Assembly: GCA_900769465.1 (NCBI GenBank)
Contig: CAAGGT010000316.1
Location: 1-64,000, forward strand
Reading direction: 5' to 3'
DNA: 64,000 bases
Source: Bacteroidaceae bacterium
GTDB lineage: Bacteria; Bacteroidota; Bacteroidia; Bacteroidales; Bacteroidaceae
Shown: one piece after another, positions 24,706 through 34,716 of the stretch
Numbering within the stretch: position 1 is the first letter of the stretch
Layout: the number at the start of each line of letters is the position of its first letter
The notes under the pieces: model-generated
Databases searched by the model: none
What the model was told of the DNA's origin: nothing
The model's input: the letters and a program-made list of their open reading frames with translations, nothing else
Program-made: the position numbers and the translations under genes

Positions 24706-26286
24706 TTAAAACGGTACCACGTCGTTACCGCCTTGCAGGCCCGGAGGCATCATCTGCGCTCCCTGATTCTGCAAATAGTCGGGAATCTCAGGGATATATT
24801 CAGGTTCCGATGGGATAGGCACATTCATCTTTGAGCCACGCATTACCGGCATATCACCCGGAGGCGGAGCAAGTGTCTCATCATCCAGGTTCATAAAGCG
24901 TGCATACTCCTTGCGGAAGAGCAAAGGTACATTGTCCAAACCACCGTTACGGTGTTTTGCAATGATAATCTCGGCCTTACCACGCCAATCAAAATCACCA
25001 TCCTTATATATATGGAAATACTCGGGACGGTTAACGAACATTACAATGTCGGCATCCTGCTCAATGGCACCCGACTCACGAAGGTCACTGAGCTGTGGGC
25101 GCTTACCCTCGAGTCCCTCACGTCCCTCGACGTTACGGTTCAGCTGACTGAGCGCCATGATTGGAATGTTCAACTCCTTTGCCAATCCCTTGAGCGCACG
25201 CGAGATGGTACTGATTTCCTCCTGTCGGCTACCCTTGCCGGTGTTGGCTGTCATCAACTGCAAGTAGTCGATAAAAATCATCTTCACACCATGTTCACGC
25301 ACCATACGGCGGGCCTTTGAACGCAGCTCGAAAACCGACAGCTGCGGCGTATCGTCAATATAGAGAGGAGCATTCTCCAGGGCTACAATCTTGTTGTCAA
25401 GCTGTCCCCATTCATAACGCTCGAGCTGTCCACTACGTATCTTGTCACCGGGAATCTGGCACACGTTGCAGATAAGACGCTGAACAAGCTGCACATTACC
25501 CATCTCAAGCGAGAACATGCCGCAGGGAATACCCTGGTCAACAGCCATATTACGCACAAGCGAGAGTGCAAAGGCAGTCTTACCCATCGCCGGACGTGCC
25601 GCAAGGATAATGAGGTCGGTCGGTTGCCAACCCGACAGCACCTTGTCCAGACGGTGATAGCCCGTACTCAAACCGCTGATACCGCTGGTATTCTTTGAGG
25701 CAGTGATAATCTGGTCGTAGGCCTGCTTGATTACAGGATTAATCTGTGTATAGTCCTTCTTCATCTTGCTGCCCGAAATCTCGAACAGTTCCGACTCGGC
25801 CTGCTGCATCAGTTCGTCAATATCCTGTGTCTCGTCAAACGCCTGTGTCTGTGTCTTGCTAGTGAAACGTATGAGGTCGCGGGCAAGTTTCTTCTGTGCA
25901 ATGATGTTCGCGTGATACTCAATGTTAACCGATGACACCACCTTGCTTGTCAACTGTGCCACATACACCGGGCCACCCACCTCATCGAGTGTTCCCTTGC
26001 TGCGCAGGAATTCTGTCACTGTGAGTATATCCACAGGACGGTCGTTGAGGTCCATCTGCTGTATTGCCTCAAAGAGCAACTGGTTACGCTTGTCGTAGAA
26101 AGATTCAGGCTTGAGCATTCCGCCCAAACGACCGATAGCATCGCTGTCTATCATCAATGCGCCCAACACAGCCTCCTCGAACTCGAGAGCCTGTGGCTGG
26201 ACGTGACCATAATCACTCAACTTGGGTGTAGTATCGGCAACCTGACGTCTGGGCGCCCTTCTCTTTGGTGTAGTTGTTTCTTCCAT
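24706..26286 (-). CDS. dnaB: Replicative DNA helicase DnaB
   Basis: 526 residues from the ATG at 26286. The frame is open to 26427, but that part lies over the divergent ispE promoter and is not DnaB-like. The N-terminal helical domain (PQALEFEEAVLGALMID, about 28-44) is followed by the RecA-like motor with Walker A RPAMGKTAFAL, Walker B KMIFIDYLQLM and the loop QLSDLRESGAIEQDAD (motif H4). It is the ring helicase that unwinds the chromosome at the fork and recruits primase. It has an unstructured proline- and methionine-rich tail. Confidence 0.97.
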   Translation of the reverse strand: MEETTTPKRRAPRRQVADTTPKLSDYGHVQPQALEFEEAVLGALMIDSDAIGRLGGMLKPESFYDKRNQLLFEAIQQMDLNDRPVDILTVTEFLRSKGTLDEVGGPVYVAQLTSKVVSSVNIEYHANIIAQKKLARDLIRFTSKTQTQAFDETQDIDELMQQAESELFEISGSKMKKDYTQINPVIKQAYDQIITASKNTSGISGLSTGYHRLDKVLSGWQPTDLIILAARPAMGKTAFALSLVRNMAVDQGIPCGMFSLEMGNVQLVQRLICNVCQIPGDKIRSGQLERYEWGQLDNKIVALENAPLYIDDTPQLSVFELRSKARRMVREHGVKMIFIDYLQLMTANTGKGSRQEEISTISRALKGLAKELNIPIMALSQLNRNVEGREGLEGKRPQLSDLRESGAIEQDADIVMFVNRPEYFHIYKDGDFDWRGKAEIIIAKHRNGGLDNVPLLFRKEYARFMNLDDETLAPPPGDMPVMRGSKMNVPIPSEPEYIPEIPDYLQNQGAQMMPPGLQGGNDVVPF

Positions 26287-26427
26287 AATATTCAATTCCG
26301 GCTGCGAAGATACACACAACTGCATAAATAAAGCAAGAAACCGAAGAACCTTTATCAACAAAAGGCGACAAGTTATCAACGATAAGGAAAAAAGCATTAC
26401 CTTTGGAAATAAAAAAATACACCACAA

Positions 26428-27258
26428 ATGATAACATTCCCCAATGCAAAGATAAATCTCGGATTAGACATTGTCGAGAAACGCCCCGACGGATACCACA
26501 ACCTTGAGACGGTATTCTACCCCATCCCACTCTGTGACATTCTGGAGATAACACCGGCAACCGCACCCGATGCGCCCGACTACACCTTCAGAATGTACAA
26601 TGCTGTGTTTGAGGGGAACAATGACGATAACCTTGTAATCAAGGCATACAAAGCACTCGCTGCCGACCACAAATTGCCGAAGGTAGACATCTCGCTCTAC
26701 AAGCATATCCCCACCGGTGCAGGTCTGGGTGGCGGAAGCGCCGATGCAGCCTTTGCCCTGAAGATGCTAAATGACATAGCCAAGCTGGGGCTCACCGCCG
26801 AGCAGTTGCGCGGTTACGCCTCACGCATAGGTGCCGACTGTTCATTCTTCATAGACAACACCCCTGCCTACGCCACAGGCATAGGCGACATTCTCTCGCC
26901 CACACCATGCAGTATCAGCGGCTACCATCTGGTGCTTGTGAAGCCCGACATCCACATATCGACAAAGGATGCTTATGCCCTTGTGACACCGCAAAAACCC
27001 GAGCTGCCGTTGACAGAGATTGCCCAACGCCCCATCCACCTATGGAAAGGCGCAATGAAGAACGACTTTGAAAAGAGCATCTTCGCCAAACACCCTGCAA
27101 TGGAAAAGGTAAAGGAGCAGCTATACTCATTGGGAGCAGTCTACGCCTCAATGTCGGGCAGTGGTTCATCGTTCTTTGGAATATTCAAAGATGAACAGGA
27201 TATTGAAAGAATCAAAGAACTCTTCCCCGGAATGTTCTGCTGGTGCAAGAATATGTAA
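26428..27258 (+). CDS. ispE: 4-diphosphocytidyl-2-C-methyl-D-erythritol kinase
   Basis: The 276-residue GHMP kinase starts with MITFPNAKINLGLDI, with the conserved Lys and Asn. The ATP-binding loop is IPTGAGLGGGSADAAF (about 91-106), and the third motif is SGSGSSFFG near the C-terminus. It phosphorylates CDP-methylerythritol in the non-mevalonate isoprenoid pathway. The C-terminus is short compared with the 283 of E. coli but complete. It is divergent from dnaB. Confidence 0.95.
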   Translation: MITFPNAKINLGLDIVEKRPDGYHNLETVFYPIPLCDILEITPATAPDAPDYTFRMYNAVFEGNNDDNLVIKAYKALAADHKLPKVDISLYKHIPTGAGLGGGSADAAFALKMLNDIAKLGLTAEQLRGYASRIGADCSFFIDNTPAYATGIGDILSPTPCSISGYHLVLVKPDIHISTKDAYALVTPQKPELPLTEIAQRPIHLWKGAMKNDFEKSIFAKHPAMEKVKEQLYSLGAVYASMSGSGSSFFGIFKDEQDIERIKELFPGMFCWCKNM

Positions 27259-27266
27259 AAAAAAGC

Positions 27267-27298
27267 GGTTGCCCCGTGATTCACATCAGAGGGCAACC
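27267..27298 (+). terminator. Hairpin after ispE
   Basis: An 8-bp stem (GGTTGCCC 27267-27274 with 27291-27298) and a 16-nt loop lie just past the stop codon. The downstream run is A-rich rather than T-rich, so termination is uncertain. Confidence 0.4.
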
Positions 27299-27466
27299 TA
27301 AACACAAACACAAAATAAAACACGACAAAACTACTATGCAACTGTCACCGGCGTGTATTAACCAAATTGCTGCAGAATATTCACATAGCCCGACAGCCTA
27401 TTCCGGCGACTTGCATAATGTAAACATACCGCAAGGGACAAAAGTTTTGCCGAATATGTTAAAAAA

Positions 27467-27500
27467 GCAAAAAAAGTCCTGCGCGCAGGACTTTTTTTGC
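27467..27500. terminator. Bidirectional terminator between ispE and the lipoprotein gene
   Basis: A perfect 34-bp palindrome, GCAAAAAAAGTCCTGCG and its complement. It supplies T-runs on both strands between two convergent genes. Confidence 0.85.
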
Positions 27501-27531
27501 TCTATATGCATAGCGATACGATAGGCCGACA

Positions 27532-27978
27532 TTACATATCATCCACCCCTTCCATCTCGTTCATCTCGTCTACAACCTCCTGCAAGCCCTCGACAATCTC
27601 GTTCATACCATAGACAACCTCATTCATACCATCAATGAGGGCACCCGAAAATGCCTTGACAAAACCATTCATAAAACCGCCGAACGCACCACCCAATTGC
27701 TCCACAAACTTGTCTGAGAGAGCTGCTGCCAGTTCCGCATTCAAATCCTCCATACGTTGATATTGTTCAACGGTATAGCGCGCGTCGGCATACTTTTCGT
27801 TCAAAGCCTCCAGTTCTGCCACAATTGCCTCATAATCCTCTACGGTATAGCACCTCTCGTCGGTCTTCACCCTCATCACAATCTCCTCAAGCTCCATAAT
27901 GGACCTTTCGGCAGGTGTTGTACACGACACCACAAAAAGCGCTGCAATCATCAGCAGACAAAATGCGAATTTCTTCAT
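27532..27978 (-). CDS. Small lipoprotein of unknown function
   Basis: The 148-residue protein has a lipoprotein signal peptide (MKKFAFCLLMIAALFVVSC) with a lipobox cysteine at position 19. The mature part is acidic and mostly helical. It has a regular VEDYEAIVAELEALNEKY segment and a glycine-rich amphipathic stretch (GGAFGGFMNGFVKAFSGAL) before an acidic tail rich in NE and VD. I do not recognise the family. It is probably anchored at the periplasmic face or outer membrane. It stands alone. Confidence 0.7.
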   Translation of the reverse strand: MKKFAFCLLMIAALFVVSCTTPAERSIMELEEIVMRVKTDERCYTVEDYEAIVAELEALNEKYADARYTVEQYQRMEDLNAELAAALSDKFVEQLGGAFGGFMNGFVKAFSGALIDGMNEVVYGMNEIVEGLQEVVDEMNEMEGVDDM

Positions 27979-28144
27979 AATAGAGTCTATTTTTGATAAA
28001 TTGATTTACACAAATTCAATACCACCACAATGTTTACGGTAATGACCTCTAAAGATACCTCATAAGAGGCCCCTTTTTATTCTAAAGACGGATAAAACGG
28101 CTGTTTGTTACAGAGAATAGCAAAAAAATGAAAAATATATGGAA

Positions 28145-28519
28145 TTATACCAATTTTGCCATAAAGCGCTCCTTGTCAACAATAAAACGAACGTGTGTTC
28201 CCCGGCCTATTATACCATCTTCATCTGCTGCTTCGACGGCAAATGTGAGTTTGCGTCCCTCAACAGCGGTTAGCGTTGCAGTGGCCTGCACCCTTGCACC
28301 TACGGCCGACGGCTTTATGTGTGTGGTATTAATCTCGGCACCAACAGTTGTTGAACCCTGTGGCAGAGCCGGTGCAACGGCATTCATTGCAGCATTCTCC
28401 ATAAGCGTCACCATTGCAGGTGTTGCAAAGACATCAAGATCACCCGAGCCCATCGTAACAGCACAGTTCGACAGCGCAACAACCGCGTCGCTTGTAAAAG
28501 TCATTCCTATTTTTGGCAT
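28145..28519 (-). CDS. Hotdog-fold thioesterase, FlK-like
   Basis: The 124-residue single hotdog domain contains VFATPAMVTLMENAAMNAV (about 30-48), with Thr, Glu and Asn in the positions of the FlK active site. VGAEINTTHIKPSAVG (about 59-74) contains the His. FlK of Streptomyces hydrolyses fluoroacetyl-CoA. Bacteroidota relatives are probably general small acyl-CoA thioesterases. The gene is alone and divergent from the mechanosensitive channel gene, with 90 nt between starts. Confidence 0.82.
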   Translation of the reverse strand: MPKIGMTFTSDAVVALSNCAVTMGSGDLDVFATPAMVTLMENAAMNAVAPALPQGSTTVGAEINTTHIKPSAVGARVQATATLTAVEGRKLTFAVEAADEDGIIGRGTHVRFIVDKERFMAKLV

Positions 28520-28609
28520 ATTCTGTTTGATTTATCTACTGCGAATATACAAAATTAACTCGTCCAAAATGACAAACAGCACTGTTTTTTTGTTATCACA
28601 TAAAAAACA

Positions 28610-29938
28610 ATGCAAACGGATACAACGGACTATATATATGATAAGGTAAAGGAGATGCTGCTCCACGCCGGAGTGAAGGAGGATACCATAGGGCAATACG
28701 ATACGCTCATCATTTCGGCTATCGTAATCTCCATAGCCGTTGCAGCAATGGAAATCACCTACAGGATCTTGTCCTTTGTCATAAAAAGAATCGTAAAACG
28801 GAAGCACTGCAATTTCCTGTCGCAGCTACTCAAGAGCAAAAGATTGCGCAAAGTGGCACACCTGCTTGTACCCATTACCATAAACACCCTCTTGCCCATA
28901 ACAGTCACGCAAGAGAGCATGGTATTGCATTACATAGAACTTGCCGTTTCGGTATATTACATCACTGCAATAGTGATTGCAACCATTGCCATACTTGATG
29001 CTCTCGGCGATTCGGCATTCAACAACAGCAAATTCCACGACAGGCCGGTGAAAGGCTTCATACAAGTGGGCAAAATCATAGTTATCCTTGTAGCTGTCAT
29101 TGTAATAATATCCATACTCACCAACAAGTCCCCACTCTACCTCATTGGCGGCCTGGGAGCATTCGCAGCTGTGCTTATGCTTATAGCCAAAGACAGCATA
29201 ATGGGCTTTGTGGGCGGTTTCCTGCTATTGGAGAACGACATGATAAGACTTGGCGACTGGATTGAAATTCCCGGTACAAGCATCAACGGTAACGTGTTCG
29301 ACATCTCGCTCACCATTGTCAAGGTACGTAATTGGGACAACACCATCGCCACCATCCCACCCTATACACTCATCAACGGCACATTCATCAACTGGCGCGG
29401 GATGAGCGAGAGCGGTGGCCGACGCATTGCCCGTGGCTACACCGTCAAGCTTGACAACATAAAGCCCTGCAGCGAGACAATGCTGCGACGCGTGAAAAAA
29501 CTGAACAACGAGATAGCCGCCTACATATCGCGCAAAACCCAGCAGGCCATCAGTGGCAATGCAGCCAACACAGCAAACCCCGACGGGCTCACAAACGGCA
29601 CCATCGACACCAATGCCGGACTTTTCCGCGCGTATGCTGAGATGTACCTGCGCCGCCATCCACTCATACGCAAGGATATGCTCGTTATGGTGCGCACGCT
29701 CGAGCCCAACGAGACAGGCCTCCCCATTCAGTTCTATTGCTTTACCACAACAACCGAATGGGTGGACTATGAGAGCATACAGTCCGAGATTATGGAACAC
29801 TTTGCTTCGGTAATGCCGTTGTTCGACCTCTACCCGTTCCAGACAGCCGGCTCACGCGATACCGTCATCAGTGGTTTATTGGAAGGACAATACCCCATCG
29901 AGCGCATTGACGGCCTGCCATACAAGACTGTGAAATAG
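28610..29938 (+). CDS. MscS-family mechanosensitive channel (YbdG/YnaI-like)
   Basis: The 442-residue membrane protein has about five hydrophobic helices in residues 25-200. A pore-lining helix and beta domain follow, seen in AFAAVLMLIAKDSIMGFVGGFLLLENDMI and LGDWIEIPG (residues about 182-220). The conserved IVKVRNWDNTIATIPPYTLI follows. The C-terminal third (about 300-442) is the long cytoplasmic extension of YbdG-type channels. It opens on membrane tension to release solutes after osmotic downshock, in the inner membrane. It is monocistronic. Confidence 0.9.
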   Translation: MQTDTTDYIYDKVKEMLLHAGVKEDTIGQYDTLIISAIVISIAVAAMEITYRILSFVIKRIVKRKHCNFLSQLLKSKRLRKVAHLLVPITINTLLPITVTQESMVLHYIELAVSVYYITAIVIATIAILDALGDSAFNNSKFHDRPVKGFIQVGKIIVILVAVIVIISILTNKSPLYLIGGLGAFAAVLMLIAKDSIMGFVGGFLLLENDMIRLGDWIEIPGTSINGNVFDISLTIVKVRNWDNTIATIPPYTLINGTFINWRGMSESGGRRIARGYTVKLDNIKPCSETMLRRVKKLNNEIAAYISRKTQQAISGNAANTANPDGLTNGTIDTNAGLFRAYAEMYLRRHPLIRKDMLVMVRTLEPNETGLPIQFYCFTTTTEWVDYESIQSEIMEHFASVMPLFDLYPFQTAGSRDTVISGLLEGQYPIERIDGLPYKTVK

Positions 29939-30117
29939 CTGGAAACACATTATGTATACCCATTAACACAAATACAACCTATTCCCTTTGAACCACACCG
30001 GACAAAAACACCAACATCAGGTAAAAACTCTCTTTTTGTACATTTATTTAACACTAATTATGCAAAAAGGTACAATCCACAGACAAAAATAACAACCCAT
30101 AATTGTTCTTTTTATAC

Positions 30118-30125
30118 TAATTTTG
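30118..30125 (+). promoter_or_regulatory. Putative -7 box of the SDR-ALDH-BASS-PlsC-barrel operon
   Basis: TAATTTTG matches TAnnTTTG exactly, 50 nt before the SDR start codon. A -33 element at standard spacing is not clear. The 236-nt gap upstream shows no other gene. Confidence 0.5.
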
Positions 30126-30174
30126 CACACCAAAAAGAACGAATTGACAAAATTTACACAAAAAGGATACTATT

Positions 30175-30990
30175 ATGACCAAAATCAAAGGTAACAATGT
30201 ACTTATCACAGGCGGCGCATCGGGCATAGGGCGCATTATGGGACGCATTGCACTGGAACGTGGTGCAAAGAGCCTTATCATATGGGACATCAACGAGCAA
30301 AGCATCGCTGGCACCATTGAGGAATACAGGAAACTGGGCACTGTAAGGGGCTATAAGGTAGATGTTTCAGACACCCTGCAGGTACAGGAAATCGTAAAAA
30401 AGACCGAAAAGGAGTGCGGCAACGTGGACATAGTCATAAACTGCGCCGGCATTGTCGCCAACAACGACACTTTCGACAAGCAGAGCATACGCGACATTGA
30501 ACGCACAATCAACATAAACACAACAGCACCAATGGTCATTGCACAGCAATTCCTGCCGGGGATGCTCGAGCGCAACCACGGTCACATTTGCAACATAGCA
30601 TCGGCTGCGGGTATGATATCGAACCCACGTATGTCGGTCTATGCAGCAAGCAAATGGGCTGTGATTGGTTGGAGCGACAGTGTCCGCATTGAACTCAAGC
30701 AGATGAAAAGCAAGGTACGCTTCACCACCATTGCCCCCTACTTCATCAACACGGGAATGTTCGACGGCGTAAAATCACGCATATTCCCGATACTGAAACC
30801 CGAGCCAACATCGCGCAAGATAATGAATGCGATTGAGCGTAACAGGAACTTTAAAGGTATACCATTCGGCTATCATTTCATACGTTTTTGCCAAGCTTTG
30901 TTGCCTACTTCAATTTTTGATTGTATCTTTGGCGAAGTTGTTGGAATATTCCACGCGATGGACCACTTTACCGGCCGTCAAAAGAAATGA
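30175..30990 (+). CDS. Short-chain dehydrogenase/reductase, retinol-dehydrogenase-like
   Basis: The 271-residue classical SDR has the cofactor loop TGGASGIGRIMG (about 12-23), NCAGIV (about 91), the catalytic Ser region NIASAAGM and YAASK (Tyr and Lys near 159-163). The C-terminus contains a hydrophobic segment (FGYHFIRFCQALLPTSIFDC) as in membrane-associated retinol, sterol or fatty-alcohol dehydrogenases. It would interconvert an alcohol and a carbonyl using NAD(P). It is first gene of a five-gene operon, and the aldehyde dehydrogenase gene starts 3 nt after its stop. The substrate is not known. Confidence 0.88.
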   Translation: MTKIKGNNVLITGGASGIGRIMGRIALERGAKSLIIWDINEQSIAGTIEEYRKLGTVRGYKVDVSDTLQVQEIVKKTEKECGNVDIVINCAGIVANNDTFDKQSIRDIERTININTTAPMVIAQQFLPGMLERNHGHICNIASAAGMISNPRMSVYAASKWAVIGWSDSVRIELKQMKSKVRFTTIAPYFINTGMFDGVKSRIFPILKPEPTSRKIMNAIERNRNFKGIPFGYHFIRFCQALLPTSIFDCIFGEVVGIFHAMDHFTGRQKK

Positions 30991-30993
30991 GGT

Positions 30994-32376
30994 ATGAGTA
31001 TAGCAAATACACCGGCAAATGAAATAAAAAGCATTGTTGCAACACAGCGCGAATACTTTGCCACCAATGAGACGTTGGGATACCGGTTCCGCAAGGAGCA
31101 GCTCAGGAAATTGCAGTCAGCACTGGCAAAATGGGAGAAGCCGCTATGCGATGCCCTGTGGAACGACCTTCACAAATCGTCACAAGAGGCAATCCTTACC
31201 GAATTGAGTATTGTCGCAGGCGAGGTGAAGAACCACATAAAGCACTTGCGCGGATGGATGCGTACACGCCGTGCCTGCACACCACTGAAGATGATGCCCT
31301 CGCGCAGCCGCATTGTGAGTGAGCCTTTGGGTGCCGCGCTCATCATTTCGCCGTGGAACTACCCCGTACAGTTGTTGCTCAACCCGCTCGTTGGAGCCAT
31401 ATCGGCAGGTTGTACTGCAATCCTCAAGCCATCGCCCTACGTCCCCAACGTATCGCGCGTTATTGAGGAGATGATTTCCGAAACATTCGACAAGCGCTAC
31501 ATAGCAGTAGTCCAGGGCAACCGCGATGTCAACACCGCGTTGCTCGATGAGCGCTTCGATATCATATTCTTTACAGGCAGCCCTGCATTGGGCAAAAAGG
31601 TCATGGCTGCCGCAGCAAAGAACCTCACCCCTGTTGTACTTGAACTTGGCGGCAAGAGCCCCTGTATTGTGGATGCCGATGCCGACATAAAGATTGCCGC
31701 ACGCCGTATTGCATGGGGCAAGACGCTCAATGCCGGACAGACTTGTATTGCCCCCGACTATCTGCTCATCCACAATAGTCGCCGCGAGGAGTTCATCAAA
31801 GAGTTCGGCAAGGCGTTGAAACGTCTACACGGCAATGACATCAGAGCAAGCCGCCACTTTGTGCGCCTTGTCAATGAAAAGGCATTTGAGCGTGTTGCGG
31901 GCTATCTGAAAGACGGACGTATAGTCTATGGCGGAACCACCAATGCCGCCGAGCGTTATATTGAGCCGACATTGCTTGCCGATGTACTGCCCACTGCACC
32001 CGTGATGCAGGAGGAAATTTTTGGCCCGATACTGCCAATGATACCGTTCAATAATCTTGACGAAGCAATCACATTCATAAACGAAAGAGAGAAACCGTTG
32101 GCACTCTACTATTTTGGAAAAGAGAGCTGTGGTAAGGATGTCATACGCACCACCTCGGCCGGCGGATCGTGCATCAACGACACCATAATGCACATTGCCA
32201 ACGAGAACATTCCCTTTGGTGGCGTGGGCAATTCGGGAATGGGACACTATCACGGCAAGACTAGTTTCGATGCATTCTCGCACCAGCGTTCCGTGGTAAC
32301 AACACCCACCTGGATCGATTTACCTTTCCGCTATATGCCATACAAAATGTTCGGACTGGTTAAGAAGCTATTATAA
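30994..32376 (+). CDS. Aldehyde dehydrogenase, class-3 / fatty-aldehyde type
   Basis: The 460-residue protein has the short ALDH3-like form. The NAD-binding motif is FTGSPALGKKV (about 189-199), the catalytic Glu lies in ELGGKSP (about 211-217), and the nucleophile Cys in NAGQTCIAPDY (about 246-256). The C-terminal conserved PFGGVGNSGMG is also present. ALDH3 relatives oxidise medium and long aliphatic aldehydes to acids and are often membrane-linked. Placement 3 nt behind an SDR suggests a two-step alcohol-to-acid path. The BASS transporter follows after 52 nt. Confidence 0.9.
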   Translation: MSIANTPANEIKSIVATQREYFATNETLGYRFRKEQLRKLQSALAKWEKPLCDALWNDLHKSSQEAILTELSIVAGEVKNHIKHLRGWMRTRRACTPLKMMPSRSRIVSEPLGAALIISPWNYPVQLLLNPLVGAISAGCTAILKPSPYVPNVSRVIEEMISETFDKRYIAVVQGNRDVNTALLDERFDIIFFTGSPALGKKVMAAAAKNLTPVVLELGGKSPCIVDADADIKIAARRIAWGKTLNAGQTCIAPDYLLIHNSRREEFIKEFGKALKRLHGNDIRASRHFVRLVNEKAFERVAGYLKDGRIVYGGTTNAAERYIEPTLLADVLPTAPVMQEEIFGPILPMIPFNNLDEAITFINEREKPLALYYFGKESCGKDVIRTTSAGGSCINDTIMHIANENIPFGGVGNSGMGHYHGKTSFDAFSHQRSVVTTPTWIDLPFRYMPYKMFGLVKKLL

Positions 32377-32428
32377 AGATAGAAAGAGAAGGTAGCATTT
32401 AAGGACACAAACTATTAAATTCTATTAT

Positions 32429-33391
32429 ATGAAAGAACACTTACTAAGCCTTGACACCCTAAACATCAATTTAGGTTCAGGAGAGATGGTCATCGTCAAT
32501 TTCATACTCGCATTTGTGATGTTTGGAGTTGCACTCAGCATTAGAGTTTCCACTTTCAAAAGTATACTCAAAAAGCCAAAATCGGTGGTTATAGGATTGA
32601 TGCTACAGTGGTTCGGTCTGCCGGCACTCACCTGCCTGCTGACAATTGTACTTAACCCGATCATAACACCAATGGTTGCTTTGGGTATGATTCTTGTGGC
32701 ATCATGCCCTGGTGGCAACGTATCCAATTTCCTGTCATCACTCTCAAAGGGCAATGTAGAGCTCTCGGTGTCAATGACAGCCATCACAACACTTTTTGCA
32801 TCAATAATCACCCCCTTCAACTTCTGGTTCTGGGGAACACACTACTGCAAGTTCGCAGCCATAAAGAACTCCATTCCCACATTGGACATTCCCTTCTCGG
32901 AGATGTTGTCGCAGATTATCCTCATCCTGGGATTCCCCATCGTGCTTGGTTTGCTCTGTTCGCATTATTTCCCCAGACTTTCCAAGAAAATCATCAAGCC
33001 GTCACAGATACTCTCAATCATCTGCTTTGTTGCAATGGTTGTCGTGTCAATGACACAGGTACTCTCCGGCTTCGAGCAGCGTTGGGAGGTATATGCAGCC
33101 ATCCTGTCAGCATTGGTTATTGTGGTGATACACAATGTAACAGCATTGGGAACAGGTTACTACGGCGGCAAGATGACCCAGCTGCCCACAAAGGATTGCC
33201 GCACATTGGCCATTGAGATAGGTATCCAGAACTCGGGCCTTGCACTGGCCTTGCTGTTCAACCCCGCAATCTTCGCGCCCGAGCAGTGGAAGAGCAATGG
33301 CGGTATGGTAATCGTTGCCGCACTATGGGGTATATGGCACATTATTTCGGGATTGGTTATATCAAAGATTTTCCGTCGTTCAAAAGCATAA
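32429..33391 (+). CDS. BASS-family (bile acid:sodium symporter-like) transporter
   Basis: The 320-residue membrane protein has about nine or ten hydrophobic helices. It carries the family crossover motifs VASCPGGNVSNFLSSLSKGN (about 91-110) and EIGIQNSGLALALLF (about 264-278), whose Asn, Ser and Gln side chains coordinate sodium in the known structures of ASBT relatives. BASS proteins import organic anions such as bile acids, pantoate or keto acids with sodium. The substrate cannot be read from sequence. The operon partners (SDR, ALDH, PlsC) point to a lipid-like or sterol-like anion. Confidence 0.88.
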   Translation: MKEHLLSLDTLNINLGSGEMVIVNFILAFVMFGVALSIRVSTFKSILKKPKSVVIGLMLQWFGLPALTCLLTIVLNPIITPMVALGMILVASCPGGNVSNFLSSLSKGNVELSVSMTAITTLFASIITPFNFWFWGTHYCKFAAIKNSIPTLDIPFSEMLSQIILILGFPIVLGLLCSHYFPRLSKKIIKPSQILSIICFVAMVVVSMTQVLSGFEQRWEVYAAILSALVIVVIHNVTALGTGYYGGKMTQLPTKDCRTLAIEIGIQNSGLALALLFNPAIFAPEQWKSNGGMVIVAALWGIWHIISGLVISKIFRRSKA

Positions 33392-33394
33392 GTT

Positions 33395-34696
33395 ATGAGC
33401 AAAAGAAAAAAGTTGCAGGACAATGACCGCCTGTACAATTTCCTGCACTATCCTGTGGGTTTTGCTATAAAGACATCATATAGCAGCATAAAGTATATAG
33501 GAACGGAACGTATTCCCAAAGATGCAGCTGTAATCTTTGCACCCAACCACACCGGTGCGCTGATGGATGCTTTGGTGATACTTGCAATGGAACACAAGCA
33601 AAAAGTGTTCATAGCACGTGCCGACATCTTCAAGAACCCCAAAATTGCAAAACTTCTCAAGTTCTTCAAGATAATGCCTATTATGCGCATGCGTGACGGT
33701 GCCGAAGAGGTGAAGAAGAACAACAAGACAATAGAGATTGCCGCCGACGTACTCAAGGACAAGGTACCCCTGTGTATTTTCCCCGAGGGTACACACCAGG
33801 CAAAACGCTCGATGTTGCCGGTGTCAAAAGGCATATTCCGCATAGCATTGCAGGCCAGAGAACTGCTTGGCGATACCCCGTTGTACATTGTACCCGTGGG
33901 CATAAGATACGGAAACTTTTTCCGTTTCCGTTCATCTGTCCGCGTGCAGTTCGGTAACCCCATAAATGTAGGTGAATTTGTTGCGGAAAACAGCGACAGG
34001 ACTGTACCGGAGCAGATGAACTTAATGAGGGAACTGTTAGAAAAACGCATAAGAGAGAACATACACTACATCCCCAACAACGAGGAGTACGATGCCAAGA
34101 ACGAGATATGTGCAGCGGTATACAAGACACAAAAGAAAAAGTGCGGAAAGTTTGATGAGAACCCATTGGTAAACGTAAACAGACAGAGTGCTAAGCATAT
34201 TGAGGAACTGAAGGTTGAAAACCCCGAAGCGGCCGAGAAACTCATTACACTTGGCAAGGAGGCACACAGACTACGTACCAAAAAGAGAATCAGCCTCAAG
34301 TCTGTTACCAGACAGCCATCCATGCTGTGCCAGTTTGGGCGAGTATTACTGTTGCTTGCGACACTGCCATATACTCTCTTTGCCGCACTGGCAACACTGC
34401 CTGTGACAATTGTATGCAACATTCTTGGCAAACTATTCAAGGATAAGGCTTTCCACAATTCGGCACGTTTTGTGGTGAAACTACTATTGTGGCCGTTGTT
34501 GCTCATCATATATATCCCCATAGCCATTGCTTGTCTGCCAAAGCTATGGGCCATCCTGGTGATATTGGCACTGATGCCTGCACCACCGGTGGCACAGGAC
34601 ACATTCAAGGCTCTGCGTATGGTTGTTTCCGATTTCAAATTATGGAGCAGTAAGCAACTTAAAGCAAAATATGACGAGATAAGAAAATTCTTTTAA
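33395..34696 (+). CDS. PlsC-type 1-acylglycerol-3-phosphate acyltransferase with C-terminal membrane region
   Basis: The 433-residue protein has motif I as PNHTGALMDAL (HxxxxD form, about 50-60) and the later motif FPEGTHQ (about 129-135), both typical of PlsC/LPLAT enzymes. The C-terminal third (about 310-410) has two or three hydrophobic helices, longer than the 240-residue minimal PlsC. It would transfer an acyl group to a lysophospholipid or related acceptor at the inner membrane. It starts 3 nt after the BASS gene. Confidence 0.88.
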   Translation: MSKRKKLQDNDRLYNFLHYPVGFAIKTSYSSIKYIGTERIPKDAAVIFAPNHTGALMDALVILAMEHKQKVFIARADIFKNPKIAKLLKFFKIMPIMRMRDGAEEVKKNNKTIEIAADVLKDKVPLCIFPEGTHQAKRSMLPVSKGIFRIALQARELLGDTPLYIVPVGIRYGNFFRFRSSVRVQFGNPINVGEFVAENSDRTVPEQMNLMRELLEKRIRENIHYIPNNEEYDAKNEICAAVYKTQKKKCGKFDENPLVNVNRQSAKHIEELKVENPEAAEKLITLGKEAHRLRTKKRISLKSVTRQPSMLCQFGRVLLLLATLPYTLFAALATLPVTIVCNILGKLFKDKAFHNSARFVVKLLLWPLLLIIYIPIAIACLPKLWAILVILALMPAPPVAQDTFKALRMVVSDFKLWSSKQLKAKYDEIRKFF

Positions 34697-34716
34697 ACAG
34701 CACAAAAAACACTATT

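Noticed and set aside
26287..26427. 47-codon N-terminal extension of dnaB
   Set aside because: It covers the divergent dnaB-ispE promoter region and does not resemble DnaB. ATG at 26286 fits the family length.
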